Shown here piece after piece: positions 42,720 to 51,316 of a DNA stretch of 63,642 nucleotides. Source of the DNA: Clostridiales bacterium DTU053 (GTDB lineage Bacteria; Bacillota; Clostridia; Oscillospirales; Acutalibacteraceae). The stretch's first letter is position 1. Every line of letters starts with the position of its first letter. The notes under the pieces were generated by a model that worked only from the letters and a program-made list of their open reading frames with translations, was not told where the DNA came from and searched no databases. Location of the stretch: positions 1 through 63,642 of the forward strand of contig LFSO01000021.1 in assembly GCA_001512765.1 (NCBI GenBank). The letters are read 5' to 3'. Both the position numbers and the translations under genes were made by a program.

Positions 42720-43600
42720 CAATCGGCTGTCTTTTAAAAGAGGGCAAGGATTTTCTTAAAAGCATAGCGGGCGAGAGCGCCGACTTTGAGGCTTTATGCC
42801 TTTTGGAGCAGTGCCTTAAAAAAGACAGGACTTATATTTATCTTCACTCCGATAAAGAAGCCGACACTGTCATAGAAAACTTATACAAAGAGATGCTCGG
42901 CCGCCGCAAAAACGGCGAGCCGCTGCAGTACATCCTTGGCGAGTGGGAGTTTTTCGGCAGGCGCTTTAAGGTAGGAAAAGGCGTTCTCATCCCCCGTCCC
43001 GAAACGGAAGAAATGGTTGAGCGGGCTCTTTCCTATATTAAGAAGCTAAACAAACCCCTCATCGTATTTGACCTTTGCGCCGGAACGGGCTGCATAGGAA
43101 TCAGCATCGCAAAGGAAGCCCCAAATTCAAAGGTCTACCTTTTTGAAAAATACCCCGATGCTTTCTATTACCTAAAAGAAAACATCAGCCTTCACAATGC
43201 CGAAAACGCCGTCCCCGTTTTGTGCGATGTGCTTGACGGCTTTGAAAGTTTAAAAGATATACCTATCCCAGACCTTATCATTTCGAACCCGCCCTATATT
43301 AAAAGGGACGAGCTGCCCGGCCTTCAAACGGAGGTGCAGGCAGAACCCGCAACAGCTCTTGACGGCGGGGAGGACGGTTTGGATTTCTATAAAGCCTTCT
43401 CTCAAAAATGGCTGCCATATTTAAATGACGACGGCGCCTTTATTTTCGAATGCGCCGAGGAGCAGCCGCCAATAATAGCCGAAAGGGAAAAGAATAATTT
43501 TTTCTGCGACACCATAAAGGACATTTACGGCAATATGCGCTTTGTCTGCGGCAGCAGAAAACACGAAAATCCCTCAAAGCTGTTTTCACTAAACATTTAA
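42716..43600 (+). CDS. prmC: Peptide chain release factor glutamine methyltransferase
   Basis: This 294-residue SAM-dependent enzyme methylates the Gln of the GGQ loop in RF1 and RF2. It has a helical N-domain, LIPRPETEEMVE (91-102), the SAM-binding FDLCAGTGCIGIS (118-130) and the catalytic NPPY (191-194). The length is normal. It overlaps the previous gene as ATGA. prfA, its usual neighbour, is not in the window next to it. Confidence 0.94.
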   Translation: MTIGCLLKEGKDFLKSIAGESADFEALCLLEQCLKKDRTYIYLHSDKEADTVIENLYKEMLGRRKNGEPLQYILGEWEFFGRRFKVGKGVLIPRPETEEMVERALSYIKKLNKPLIVFDLCAGTGCIGISIAKEAPNSKVYLFEKYPDAFYYLKENISLHNAENAVPVLCDVLDGFESLKDIPIPDLIISNPPYIKRDELPGLQTEVQAEPATALDGGEDGLDFYKAFSQKWLPYLNDDGAFIFECAEEQPPIIAEREKNNFFCDTIKDIYGNMRFVCGSRKHENPSKLFSLNI

Positions 43601-43612
43601 GGAGTTGAGAAA

Positions 43613-44293
43613 TTGCTTTCCCAATTCTACAAAGCTGTCCAAACAGGAGATTTCACGACATTCCTTATCGGAATGAGCGCTATAATATTCGTTCTTTTCT
43701 GCACCCTGCCCGTACATGAGTTCGCTCACGCATGGGCGGCGGTGAAACTGGGAGATGAAACGCCCAAAAATCAGGGCAGACTGACATTAAACCCCCTTGC
43801 CCACCTATCCCTTTTGGGCTCACTTATGATTCTTGTGGCAGGCTTCGGCTACGCAAAGCCCGTGCCCGTGAATACAAGGAATCTTAAAAACCCCAAAAAG
43901 GATTTCGCTCTCATTTCCCTTGCGGGACCCGCCTCAAACCTTATAATGGCAGCAATATTCTTCCTTCTTACAAACATAACCTTTAGGTTTTTATCGCCGT
44001 CGCTTTTGTCGCAGGTTATATACTACTTCTTCTATTTTGCGGCTACCATAAATGTAAACCTTGCGGTATTCAATCTTCTTCCCATACCGCCCCTTGACGG
44101 CTCAAGACTTTGGGGACTCGTTCTCCCCGACAAATACTACTATACGGTCCTTCAGTATGAGAGATATATAATGCTGGCGTTACTCTTTCTTCTGTTTACG
44201 GGAGCTTTAACCGCTCCTCTGAGCTGGCTTTCAAATCTTATCGCGTCCGCTATAAAATTCATTGTGGGCTTGCCCTTTAGGTTGTTGCCATGA
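43613..44293 (+). CDS. Site-2-protease-family (M50) intramembrane metallopeptidase
   Basis: This 226-residue polytopic protein has the zinc motif HEFAH (35-39), the NPLAHLS...GS strand and the second motif PIPPLDGSRLWG. It is of the short S2P type without PDZ domain found next to scpA in many Clostridia. No substrate is known. The start is a TTG with AAGGAG 8 bp upstream. It overlaps scpA by 4 bp. Confidence 0.9.
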   Translation: MLSQFYKAVQTGDFTTFLIGMSAIIFVLFCTLPVHEFAHAWAAVKLGDETPKNQGRLTLNPLAHLSLLGSLMILVAGFGYAKPVPVNTRNLKNPKKDFALISLAGPASNLIMAAIFFLLTNITFRFLSPSLLSQVIYYFFYFAATINVNLAVFNLLPIPPLDGSRLWGLVLPDKYYYTVLQYERYIMLALLFLLFTGALTAPLSWLSNLIASAIKFIVGLPFRLLP

Positions 44294-45075
44294 GTACATT
44301 AAATCCGGAATTTAAGCTGGAGGTCTTTGAAGGTCCCCTTGACCTGCTTTTGCACCTCATCACAAAGAACAAGCTGAATATCTATGATATTCCCATAATA
44401 ACTCTTGTCGAGCAGTACACCGAGTATATTGAAAAATGCATCGGCGAGGGCTTTGACATTGATTCCGCCAGCGAGTTTTTAGAGATGGCGGCAAGGCTTT
44501 TGTATATAAAATCCGCCGCTTTGCTCCCCGTTCATGAGGAGGCTGAAAAGCTTAAAAAGGAGCTGACGGGTGAGCTTATAGAGTATCAGGAATGCAAGAA
44601 GATGGCGGCAAAACTCGCAGAAATGGGCAAGGGTATAAATAGTTATGTCCGCGAACCCATGGAAATTAAGGCGGACATGCGCTATAAGAGAGTCCACAGC
44701 CCAAAGGAGCTTTTAGAGCACTATCTTCTCGCCGCGGGCAAGAAGCTAAGGCGTCTGCCCCCGCCCGTCGACGCTTTCAGAGGTATAGTCGCAAGGCGTA
44801 TAGTGTCCGTAAGCTCCAAAATAAGCCTTATAAAAAATCTTTTTGCTAAGCACAAAAGGCTGCGCCTTATAGAGCTTTACAAAAGGAGCGAAACCCGCTC
44901 CGACCTTGTGGCAACCTTCCTTGCCGTTCTCGAGCTCTCAAGGCAGGGCAGCATTTACATAACCGATTCAATGGACATTGTCCACACGCCCGAAAGGGAG
45001 AAAAACGAGCCAACCCAGCTTGATACCACTGAAAACCTCGGAGGAAACAAAGAAAATGAACTCAGCACAGCTTAA
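44290..45075 (+). CDS. scpA: Segregation and condensation protein A (kleisin)
   Basis: The 261-residue kleisin joins the SMC dimer with ScpB to compact and segregate chromosomes. The N-terminal SMC-binding segment FEGPLDLLLHLITKNKLNIYDI and the middle FLEMAARLLYIKSAALLP are diagnostic, and the C-terminal winged helix is seen in DLVATFLAVLELSRQGSI. It overlaps the M50 gene by 4 bp and scpB by 20 bp. Confidence 0.96.
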   Translation: MSTLNPEFKLEVFEGPLDLLLHLITKNKLNIYDIPIITLVEQYTEYIEKCIGEGFDIDSASEFLEMAARLLYIKSAALLPVHEEAEKLKKELTGELIEYQECKKMAAKLAEMGKGINSYVREPMEIKADMRYKRVHSPKELLEHYLLAAGKKLRRLPPPVDAFRGIVARRIVSVSSKISLIKNLFAKHKRLRLIELYKRSETRSDLVATFLAVLELSRQGSIYITDSMDIVHTPEREKNEPTQLDTTENLGGNKENELSTA

Positions 45076-45688
45076 AAGCGCTCTTGAGGCCGTGCTCTTC
45101 GCTTCGGGCGAGCCGATTGAACTGGAAAGGCTCGCTGAGGCAGTAGAGGCAGGCGTTGACATAACCGAACAAGCCCTTTTGGAGCTGTCGGCGGAATATG
45201 AAAAGAGAAACAGCGGAATTGAGCTTTTAAGGCTCGAAAACAAATATCAGCTTGCCACCAGACCCGAATACGCTGACTGCATAAAAAGGGCGATGGAAGA
45301 AAAAAGACAGGCCCCGCTGTCCCAAGCGGCTCTCGAAGTGCTTGCCATCATCGCGTACAATCAGCCGGTTACCAAGTCGTTTATAGAGCAGGTCAGGGGA
45401 GTCGACTGCTCCGGCGTCATATCCTCGCTTTTGCGCCGCGAGCTGATTGAGGAGGCGGGCAGGCTTGACTTGCCGGGCAGACCTTTGTTATACTGTACTA
45501 CGACAAATTTCCTTAGAACATTTTGTATTTCTTCCCTTGACGAACTCCCGCCGCTGCCCGAAAATGACGACGCCGTAAAGATTATTTCCGAGAATCTTGC
45601 GGAAATGGAAAAGGCACAAACAGAGCATTCAGAAACAGCGGACGGCGGCGCGAAAGACGAAAAAGAACCCCTTGCGCTGACAAGCTAG
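45056..45688 (+). CDS. scpB: Segregation and condensation protein B
   Basis: This 210-residue protein has two winged-helix domains: LKSALEAVLFASGEPIELERLA at the N-terminus and ALEVLAIIAYNQPVTKSFIEQ further on, then GLPGRPLLYCTT-type ending (LPGRPLLYCTTTNFLRTF). The ATG at 45056 follows GGAGGAAACAAAGAAA. An in-frame start at 44978 would add 26 residues unlike ScpB and is rejected. It is translated within the end of scpA. Confidence 0.96.
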   Translation: MNSAQLKSALEAVLFASGEPIELERLAEAVEAGVDITEQALLELSAEYEKRNSGIELLRLENKYQLATRPEYADCIKRAMEEKRQAPLSQAALEVLAIIAYNQPVTKSFIEQVRGVDCSGVISSLLRRELIEEAGRLDLPGRPLLYCTTTNFLRTFCISSLDELPPLPENDDAVKIISENLAEMEKAQTEHSETADGGAKDEKEPLALTS

Positions 45689-45715
45689 CTAAGAATACAT
45701 AAGGGAGGCATAGAA

Positions 45716-46456
45716 ATGAAAGCACTGGCAATTATCATAGGAATAATTGTCTTCTTTGCTCTTGTGCTTTCAATCAGGGTAAAAGTCTCCCTTGACTACG
45801 CCGAAAAGCCCGCTTGCTCCGTAAGGTGGCTTTTTATAAAGATTCCTGTTTACCCGCCGAAGGAAAAGACTAAAAAGCCCAAAAAGGAAAAGGCTAAAAA
45901 GGATAAGAAAAAGAAAGAGAAAGCGGAAGAACCCCCCGCAGAAAAGGCTCCCGCGGAAAAGAAAGAAAACCCCTTCATGGTTTTCTTTAAAAAAGAGGGC
46001 GTTGAGGGCGTTTATTCCCTTCTCAGCAAAACCGTATCCGCCCTTAACAGCATGATTGGCAAGATTATAAGGCAGTTCAGAATCGAGGAGCTGTATCTCT
46101 ATATGCTTATCGGCGCGGGCGACGCGGCGGAAACAGCTCAGAAATACGGCGAAACCTGCGCAAAGTTTTTCCCGCTTTTGGGCGCGATAGTCAGCAACTT
46201 CAAGGTTAAAAAATACGATATAGACATCTCTCCCGATTTCCTTGCGAACAAGGACAAGGCAGAGTTCCATACCGTAATATCTCTTAGCCCCAGAAAGCTT
46301 ATAAACAGCGTACTCGTATTCGGACTTAAACTCCTGTTCGGCGTATTGCTGAAATTCCTTTTAAAGTCAAGGCCAAAAAAGAATAAAGCCGCAAAGCAAA
46401 ACACAAAAACGCCGCCTGCCCCCGCAAAGGAAACAAGTGAAGCCGCGGCGGTATAA
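45716..46456 (+). CDS. DUF2953 membrane protein (YtfI-like)
   Basis: The 246-residue product has an N-terminal membrane helix (3-20), a very Lys-rich segment (about 52-85, KKPKKEKAKKDKKKKEK) and a body with GAGDAAETAQKYGETCAKFFPLLG..KKYDIDISPDF as in DUF2953. B. subtilis ytfI, of the same family, also precedes ytfJ (gerW), so the order supports the call. The function is not established; a link to sporulation or germination is inferred from the partner. GGGAGGC precedes the ATG. Confidence 0.83.
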   Translation: MKALAIIIGIIVFFALVLSIRVKVSLDYAEKPACSVRWLFIKIPVYPPKEKTKKPKKEKAKKDKKKKEKAEEPPAEKAPAEKKENPFMVFFKKEGVEGVYSLLSKTVSALNSMIGKIIRQFRIEELYLYMLIGAGDAAETAQKYGETCAKFFPLLGAIVSNFKVKKYDIDISPDFLANKDKAEFHTVISLSPRKLINSVLVFGLKLLFGVLLKFLLKSRPKKNKAAKQNTKTPPAPAKETSEAAAV

Positions 46457-46515
46457 AGCAAGGAAAATATTAGGCTCTCAGTCCATTTCAAATAAAGGAA
46501 AGGAAAGATAATGCC

Positions 46516-46953
46516 ATGAAAGAAAAAACAGCAGCAGGTATCCTTGAAACCACAATCGAAAAGGTAAGAAACCTTGTAAATGTAAGCACCATTATCGGCG
46601 AGCCCATTTATCTCAACGACGGAATCACCATCATTCCGGTTTCAAAAGTAACCTACGGCTTTGCTTCCGGCGGCTCCGACTTCCCCTCAAAGAACAATGT
46701 TCAGCTTTTCGGAGGCGGCGGAGGAGCAGGCATAACAATCAACCCTGTTGCTTTCCTTATCGTCAAGGACGGGGAAGTCACCCTCAAGCATATCACTTCA
46801 AGCGACAATGCGGCTGAGCGCATAGTAAACCTTGTCCCCGAAATGTTCGACAAGGTAACGGGCCTTGTAAACAAATCCAAGAAAAAGAAAGAAGAAGAGG
46901 CTCTCGACAAACTGGAAAAGGAGATAATGGACGAGATAAACAAGGCTGAATAA
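46516..46953 (+). CDS. gerW: Spore protein GerW (YtfJ family)
   Basis: This 145-residue protein has the GerW/YtfJ features NVSTIIGEPIYLNDGITIIPVSKVTYGFASGG, the glycine-rich LFGGGGGAGITINPVAFLIV and a Lys/Glu-rich C-terminus. In B. subtilis GerW sits in the spore and is needed for germination with L-alanine-type signals. It has a strong AAAGGAAAGGAAAGA site, 60 bp after the YtfI-like gene. It may also be driven by a sporulation promoter that I could not pick out. Confidence 0.93.
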   Translation: MKEKTAAGILETTIEKVRNLVNVSTIIGEPIYLNDGITIIPVSKVTYGFASGGSDFPSKNNVQLFGGGGGAGITINPVAFLIVKDGEVTLKHITSSDNAAERIVNLVPEMFDKVTGLVNKSKKKKEEEALDKLEKEIMDEINKAE

Positions 46954-47011
46954 GTCGAATTTTCTCGGATTATATCCCTTTTTATCAACATAGTATTATT
47001 TTAACAGATTG

Positions 47012-47064
47012 CCCGCATAAGCATGTATAGTGCGACTCTTTGCCGCGCTAAATTCCTATGCGGG
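47012..47064 (+). promoter_or_regulatory. Leader inverted repeat covering the dacF ribosome site
   Basis: CCCGCATA (47012-47019) is complementary to TATGCGGG (47057-47064). The right arm includes the first bases of the GGGTGA ribosome binding site, so the fold could lower translation. Confidence 0.4.
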
Positions 47065-47073
47065 TGATGTATT

Positions 47074-48303
47074 ATGAAAAAAAAGGCAGCAATAATCTTT
47101 ACCGCTGTTTTTTTAATCGTCACCGTTATTATGCATGACGGTGACCTTGCAGTAATAACAAGCTCATTCAACGCAAGCTCCATCTCTGCCAAAGCCGCCG
47201 TGCTTATGTGCGCGGATACGGGAGAGGTGCTTTTTTCTCTAAATAAAGATTTAAGACTGCCCATGGCAAGCACAACTAAAATAATGACCGCGCTCATAGC
47301 CCTTGAGGACCCTTCCCCCATGCGGGAGATAAAGGTTACCAAAGAAATGGTAGCCGTTGAGGGAACCTCAATGGGCCTTTTGCCCGATGATACGATTTCT
47401 CTTTATACCTTGGCAGCGGGCATGCTCCTTGAGTCCGGCAACGACGCGGCTAATGTCACCGCCTACGCGATTGCGGGCGGGCTCAATGAGTTCGCAAAGC
47501 TGATGAACAAAAAGGCGAAAGAGCTGGGGCTTAAAAACACGAATTTTGTCACTCCCTCGGGTCTTGACGCCGATAAGCACTATTCCACAGCCTACGACCT
47601 TGCTCTTTTGGGAGCTGCCGCCATAAAAAACCCGCTGTTTAAAGAAATCTGCTCCCAAAAAAGCATGAAGGTGGAGTTCGGCAATCCCCCATATCCCAGA
47701 TGGCTCTACAATCATAACAGGCTGCTTTCCTCATATGAGGGCACAATCGGCATTAAAACGGGATATACCAAAAAGAGCGGTCGCTGCCTTGTCTCCGCCG
47801 CGGAGCGAAACGGCATTACGCTTGTCGCCGTGACACTCAACGCCCCCGACGACTGGAACGACCATAAAAAGATGTTCGACTATGGCTTTTCGGTTATGAA
47901 GCAGCACGACCTAAACGACGATTTCTCTAATATTTATGTGGATGTCGTGGGCGGCAAGGAAAAAAGAGTCGCCGTCACAACTCAAAGCAAGCCCCAGGCA
48001 GCCGCCGCGAACAATTTAAATCTTTCAAAGGTCAAGCGCGAGATACTTATAAAACCCTTTGAGTATGCTCCGATAAAGAGCGGCGAAATTCTCGGCACCG
48101 TAAGATATTATCTGGGCGATAGGCTCCTTGAAGAGCAGCCCCTTTGCGCCGCCGCCGATGTTGAAATAATGGAGTATGAAATAAAAGAAAAAGAAAGGGA
48201 AACCTTATTTGAAAAGCTGAAAAACTTCTTTAGCGGCAATAATAAAGATAATAAAACCGAAAAACCCACCAAGCAAAATAAGGAAGAATTCAAGGCAGAA
48301 TAG
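47074..48303 (+). CDS. D-alanyl-D-alanine carboxypeptidase (DacF/DacB type)
   Basis: The 409-residue S11 peptidase has a signal/anchor helix (4-20), the active-site SxxK in MASTTKIMTAL (S66, K69), the SGN motif (ESGNDAANV) and KTG (about 227-229, IKTGYTKKSGRC). The penicillin-binding protein 5-type C-domain follows. The tail after about residue 370 is Lys/Glu-rich and lacks an obvious amphipathic anchor. It trims terminal D-Ala from wall pentapeptides; position beside gerW suggests a spore cortex role like DacF, which is inference. GGGTGATGTATT precedes the ATG. Confidence 0.92.
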   Translation: MKKKAAIIFTAVFLIVTVIMHDGDLAVITSSFNASSISAKAAVLMCADTGEVLFSLNKDLRLPMASTTKIMTALIALEDPSPMREIKVTKEMVAVEGTSMGLLPDDTISLYTLAAGMLLESGNDAANVTAYAIAGGLNEFAKLMNKKAKELGLKNTNFVTPSGLDADKHYSTAYDLALLGAAAIKNPLFKEICSQKSMKVEFGNPPYPRWLYNHNRLLSSYEGTIGIKTGYTKKSGRCLVSAAERNGITLVAVTLNAPDDWNDHKKMFDYGFSVMKQHDLNDDFSNIYVDVVGGKEKRVAVTTQSKPQAAAANNLNLSKVKREILIKPFEYAPIKSGEILGTVRYYLGDRLLEEQPLCAAADVEIMEYEIKEKERETLFEKLKNFFSGNNKDNKTEKPTKQNKEEFKAE

Positions 48304-48325
48304 ACTAATTGAGGATGTATAAGGA

Positions 48326-49063
48326 ATGGAAAAAATAAGGCTACAGAAATTTTTATCTGACTGCGGCGTTGCTTCAAGGCGAAAGGCCGAGCAGTTGATA
48401 ATAGAAAACAGAGTCAGGGTCAACGGAGTTATCGCTTCAATCGGCGACAAGGTTGACCCTCAAAAAGATGTGGTAACCGTTAACGGAAAAAGGGTAACAA
48501 AGCCCGAAGGCTATAAATATATAATGCTAAACAAGCCCCGCGGATATATAAGCACCATGAGCGACGAATTCGGCAGAAAAAGCGTCGCCGACCTTGTAAA
48601 AGATGTAGGCATAAGAGTCTACCCCATAGGCAGACTCGACAAGGATTCCGAGGGGCTGCTGCTTTTTACAAACGACGGCGAATTTTCAAATCTCTTAATG
48701 CACCCCTCCTCCCATGTGGAAAAAACCTACAGGGTCACAGCAAAGCCCGCTCTCAAAGACGAGGACATAGACAGACTCTCCCTGCCTTTTATGATGGACG
48801 GCAAAGAAACCACTCCCGCGGTTGTCACGGTGCTTGAGCAGAAAGAAGACAGAACCGTCCTTGAAATTAAGCTTAAAGAGGGCAGAAACCGTCAGATAAG
48901 GCGCATGCTTGAGGAAATCGGCGCCGAAACCGCAAGGCTCAAGCGCACCGCAATAGGCGGCATTAAGCTCGGCATGCTGAGACCCGGCAAATGGAGGGAG
49001 CTGATGCAGGAGGAAGTCGCCTCACTCTACAAGGCGGCAAGGACAAAAAAGGGCAAGGAATAG
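48326..49063 (+). CDS. rluB: 23S rRNA pseudouridine synthase RluB family
   Basis: This 245-residue enzyme has an N-terminal S4 RNA-binding domain (RLQKFLSDCGVASRRKAEQLI) and the RsuA-type catalytic motif GRLDKDSEGLLLFTNDG with Asp105. KEGRNRQIRRMLE is the second family motif. It isomerises a uridine in 23S rRNA; the exact site is assumed from family. In Clostridia it frequently follows scpB and dacF genes, as here. It is 22 bp downstream of the carboxypeptidase. Confidence 0.93.
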   Translation: MEKIRLQKFLSDCGVASRRKAEQLIIENRVRVNGVIASIGDKVDPQKDVVTVNGKRVTKPEGYKYIMLNKPRGYISTMSDEFGRKSVADLVKDVGIRVYPIGRLDKDSEGLLLFTNDGEFSNLLMHPSSHVEKTYRVTAKPALKDEDIDRLSLPFMMDGKETTPAVVTVLEQKEDRTVLEIKLKEGRNRQIRRMLEEIGAETARLKRTAIGGIKLGMLRPGKWRELMQEEVASLYKAARTKKGKE

Positions 49064-49086
49064 TAAGCAAAATCTTAGACAAATGT

Positions 49087-49115
49087 TTGACAAATAATAT
49101 CCGCGCCTCTATAAT
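49087..49115 (+). promoter_or_regulatory. Consensus sigma-A promoter for the yicC-rsgA cluster
   Basis: TTGACA, 17 bp, TATAAT: both hexamers are perfect. It is followed by a structured leader of about 130 nt. Confidence 0.92.
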
Positions 49116-49127
49116 ATTTACTATATA

Positions 49128-49205
49128 AAAGCGGTTTTCCGCTTTGTGAGTTTTTCAGTTTGCCTTTAATTCTGAGGCCTTCAGTAAGCCTTAAAGTTAA
49201 AGGCA
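49128..49205 (+). promoter_or_regulatory. Structured leader upstream of yicC
   Basis: AAAGCGG / CCGCTTT (49128-49145) forms a small hairpin right after the start of transcription. TGCCTTTAA (49161-49169) pairs with TTAAAGGCA (49197-49205), with AGGC/GCCT inside; TTTTCTTTTTT follows within about 20 bases. It could be a terminator or attenuator. Confidence 0.45.
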
Positions 49206-49249
49206 GCTTATCTTTTCTTTTTTATCAAAATGCGGAATGGTAGGTCTAT

Positions 49250-50128
49250 ATGATAAAAAGCATGACAGGCTACGGCAGGGCAAAGCAGCAGATAGGCGAC
49301 ATTACCGTCTCTGTGGAAATAAAGAGCGTAAATCACAGGTATTTTGAGTTCAGCCCCAAACTCCACAGGAATTTTGCCTTTCTTGAGGACAAACTTAAAA
49401 ACGCTGTGCAAAATAAGGTTTCAAGGGGCAAAATAGAATGTATAGTTCAGATTGACGCCCCCGAGGCTGAAGAGGCTGTTGTTCAGCTCAACATCTCACT
49501 GGCAAAAGCCTATATTGACGCTTTCACAAAGCTCTCCGAAGAATTCGGCATAGAAAACGACATAAAGCTGTCTGACCTTGCCTTAAAGACGGATATTTTC
49601 ACGGTGCACAAAGAGCCCGCTAACGAGGAGCTCATCTGGAACGCGGTTTCTCAGGTTCTTGACGAGGCGATTGACGCCTTTGTGGCGATGAGAGAAACCG
49701 AAGGAAAGCAGCTCTCCGAGGATATAGCGAGCCGCTGCGACATTATTTTAAAGTTTGTCGAGGAAATCGATCAGCGCTCACCGATTGTCGTGTCGGAATA
49801 CTTTGAAAAGCTTGCTCAGCGCATCAAAGAGCTGCTCCATGACGCAAAGGTGGACGAGCAGAGACTGCTTACCGAGGCAGCCGTATTTGCCGACAAAACC
49901 GCGGTCACCGAAGAAACCGTCCGCCTGCGCTCACATATAGACCAGATGAAGAGCCTTCTTAATTCCTGCGAGCCCGTCGGCAGAAAAATGGACTTTCTCG
50001 TTCAGGAGATGAACAGAGAGGCCAACACAATAGGCTCCAAGTGTCAGGACACTGCCATCGCGTCCCTTGTAATCAACATCAAGGCGGAAATAGAAAAGAT
50101 AAGGGAGCAAATCCAAAACATCGAGTAG
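49250..50128 (+). CDS. yicC: YicC family endoribonuclease
   Basis: This 292-residue protein has the diagnostic start SMTGYGRAKQQIGDITVSVE, SVNHRYFEFSPKLHR and the DUF1732 tail (EPVGRKMDFLVQEMNREANTIGSK). YicC proteins are metal-dependent endoribonucleases of RNA decay. It is the first gene of the cluster and is normally found upstream of remA and gmk, as here. Confidence 0.94.
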   Translation: MIKSMTGYGRAKQQIGDITVSVEIKSVNHRYFEFSPKLHRNFAFLEDKLKNAVQNKVSRGKIECIVQIDAPEAEEAVVQLNISLAKAYIDAFTKLSEEFGIENDIKLSDLALKTDIFTVHKEPANEELIWNAVSQVLDEAIDAFVAMRETEGKQLSEDIASRCDIILKFVEEIDQRSPIVVSEYFEKLAQRIKELLHDAKVDEQRLLTEAAVFADKTAVTEETVRLRSHIDQMKSLLNSCEPVGRKMDFLVQEMNREANTIGSKCQDTAIASLVINIKAEIEKIREQIQNIE

Positions 50129-50155
50129 TTTTTGCGACATAGAGAGGTGTTCGGT

Positions 50156-50431
50156 TTGAAGCTGATTAATATAGGCTTTGGAAATATGCTAAATGCCGAC
50201 AGGCTGCTTGCGGTCCTCAGCCCCGATTCGGCTCCAATAAAAAGAATCATACAGGAGAGCAAAGAAAGGGGCAGGCTGATTGACGCGTCCCACGGCAGAA
50301 GAACAAGGGCTGTGCTCATAATGGACAGCGACCATGTGGTGCTCAGCTACCTGCAGCCCGAAACAATCGCCTCCCGCCTTAAATCAGCAGAGTCTGAAAT
50401 AGATGCGGAGGTTGAAAGCGCCGATGAATAA
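50156..50431 (+). CDS. remA: DUF370 regulator RemA homologue
   Basis: The 91-residue product matches Rem[32 protein letters not shown], then [22 protein letters not shown] and QPETIASR. RemA is a DNA-binding biofilm and osmotic-stress regulator in Bacillus that forms ring-like oligomers; in Clostridia its targets are less known. The start is a TTG at 50156 after GAGAGGTG; earlier in-frame codons from 50132 precede that site. It overlaps gmk by 8 bp. Confidence 0.93.
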   Translation: MKLINIGFGNMLNADRLLAVLSPDSAPIKRIIQESKERGRLIDASHGRRTRAVLIMDSDHVVLSYLQPETIASRLKSAESEIDAEVESADE

Positions 50432-50996
50432 TAATGGAAAAATGGGGCAGCTTGTGGTTGTGTCAGGGCCATCGGGCAGCGGCAAGGACACAATCCTGAA
50501 CGAAATCTTTAAAATGGACCCCGACATTATCCCGTCTGTTTCAGCCACCACAAGACCGCCCAGAAAAGGCGAAATCAACGGCGTAAACTATTACTTTATG
50601 TCCGTTGAGGAGTTTGAGGAAAGAATCAAAAGGGACGAGTTCCTCGAATATGTCCAGTACGGCGACAATTACTACGGCACATTAAAGCCCCAGCTCGAAG
50701 AAAAGCTTAAAACAGGCAAGACCGTAGTTCTCATAATAGATGTCAGGGGAGCGGTCAATGTAAGAAAGGTCTATCCCACCGCAAAGACAATCTTCATTCT
50801 CCCTCCCACCGAATCGGAGCTTGAAAAGAGGCTCAGATGCAGGGAGTCGGAAACCGAAACCTCGCTTCTCAAAAGACTCGAGGTCGCAAAGGATGAAATT
50901 AAGCGGGTCAACGAATACGATTACGCCGTAGTCAACGACGAGCTTGAAAAAGCAGTCGAGAAAGTTTATAATATCATTAAGAGTGACAATTGCTGA
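50424..50996 (+). CDS. gmk: Guanylate kinase
   Basis: This 190-residue enzyme phosphorylates GMP to GDP. It has the P-loop GPSGSGKD (15-22), the GMP-binding [20 protein letters not shown] and [10 protein letters not shown]. The ATG at 50424 is chosen because the ATG at 50403 precedes the GCGGAGG site; the ATG at 50442 is an alternative. rpoZ follows, the usual Firmicutes order. Confidence 0.95.
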   Translation: MNNNGKMGQLVVVSGPSGSGKDTILNEIFKMDPDIIPSVSATTRPPRKGEINGVNYYFMSVEEFEERIKRDEFLEYVQYGDNYYGTLKPQLEEKLKTGKTVVLIIDVRGAVNVRKVYPTAKTIFILPPTESELEKRLRCRESETETSLLKRLEVAKDEIKRVNEYDYAVVNDELEKAVEKVYNIIKSDNC

Positions 50997-51034
50997 ATTT
51001 TATATATATAAACACATTTGCAAGGGGGGATTTT

Positions 51035-51244
51035 ATGCTGAATCCTAATTTAAAGCTCCTTCTCAAAGGCAACCTCAGCCGCTATTCCCTTGTAACCGCA
51101 ACCGCAAAAAGGGCAAGAGAAATAGTTGAAGAAGCGAACGAGAGAAAAGAATTGCTTACCGAAAAGCCCGTAACACTCGCTATCGAGCAGTTTTTAAACG
51201 GCGAGTATAAAATAGTGGAACCCGAGGAAATCAGATACATCTAA
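51035..51244 (+). CDS. rpoZ: RNA polymerase omega subunit
   Basis: The 69-residue product fits RpoZ, with SRYSLVTATAKRAREIVEEA and KPVTLAIEQFLNGEYKI, the helices that hold the beta-prime C-terminus. The ATG at 51035 follows AAGGGGG; a start at 50990 upstream is not needed. The spacing gmk-rpoZ-priA is conserved across the phylum. Confidence 0.92.
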   Translation: MLNPNLKLLLKGNLSRYSLVTATAKRAREIVEEANERKELLTEKPVTLAIEQFLNGEYKIVEPEEIRYI

Positions 51245-51316
51245 GTCAAAGCATCAGCTTTACGGCTGGTGCTGCCTTAAATTAGAGCAGAAAAACGCGA
51301 AAGGATGGCAAGGTCA

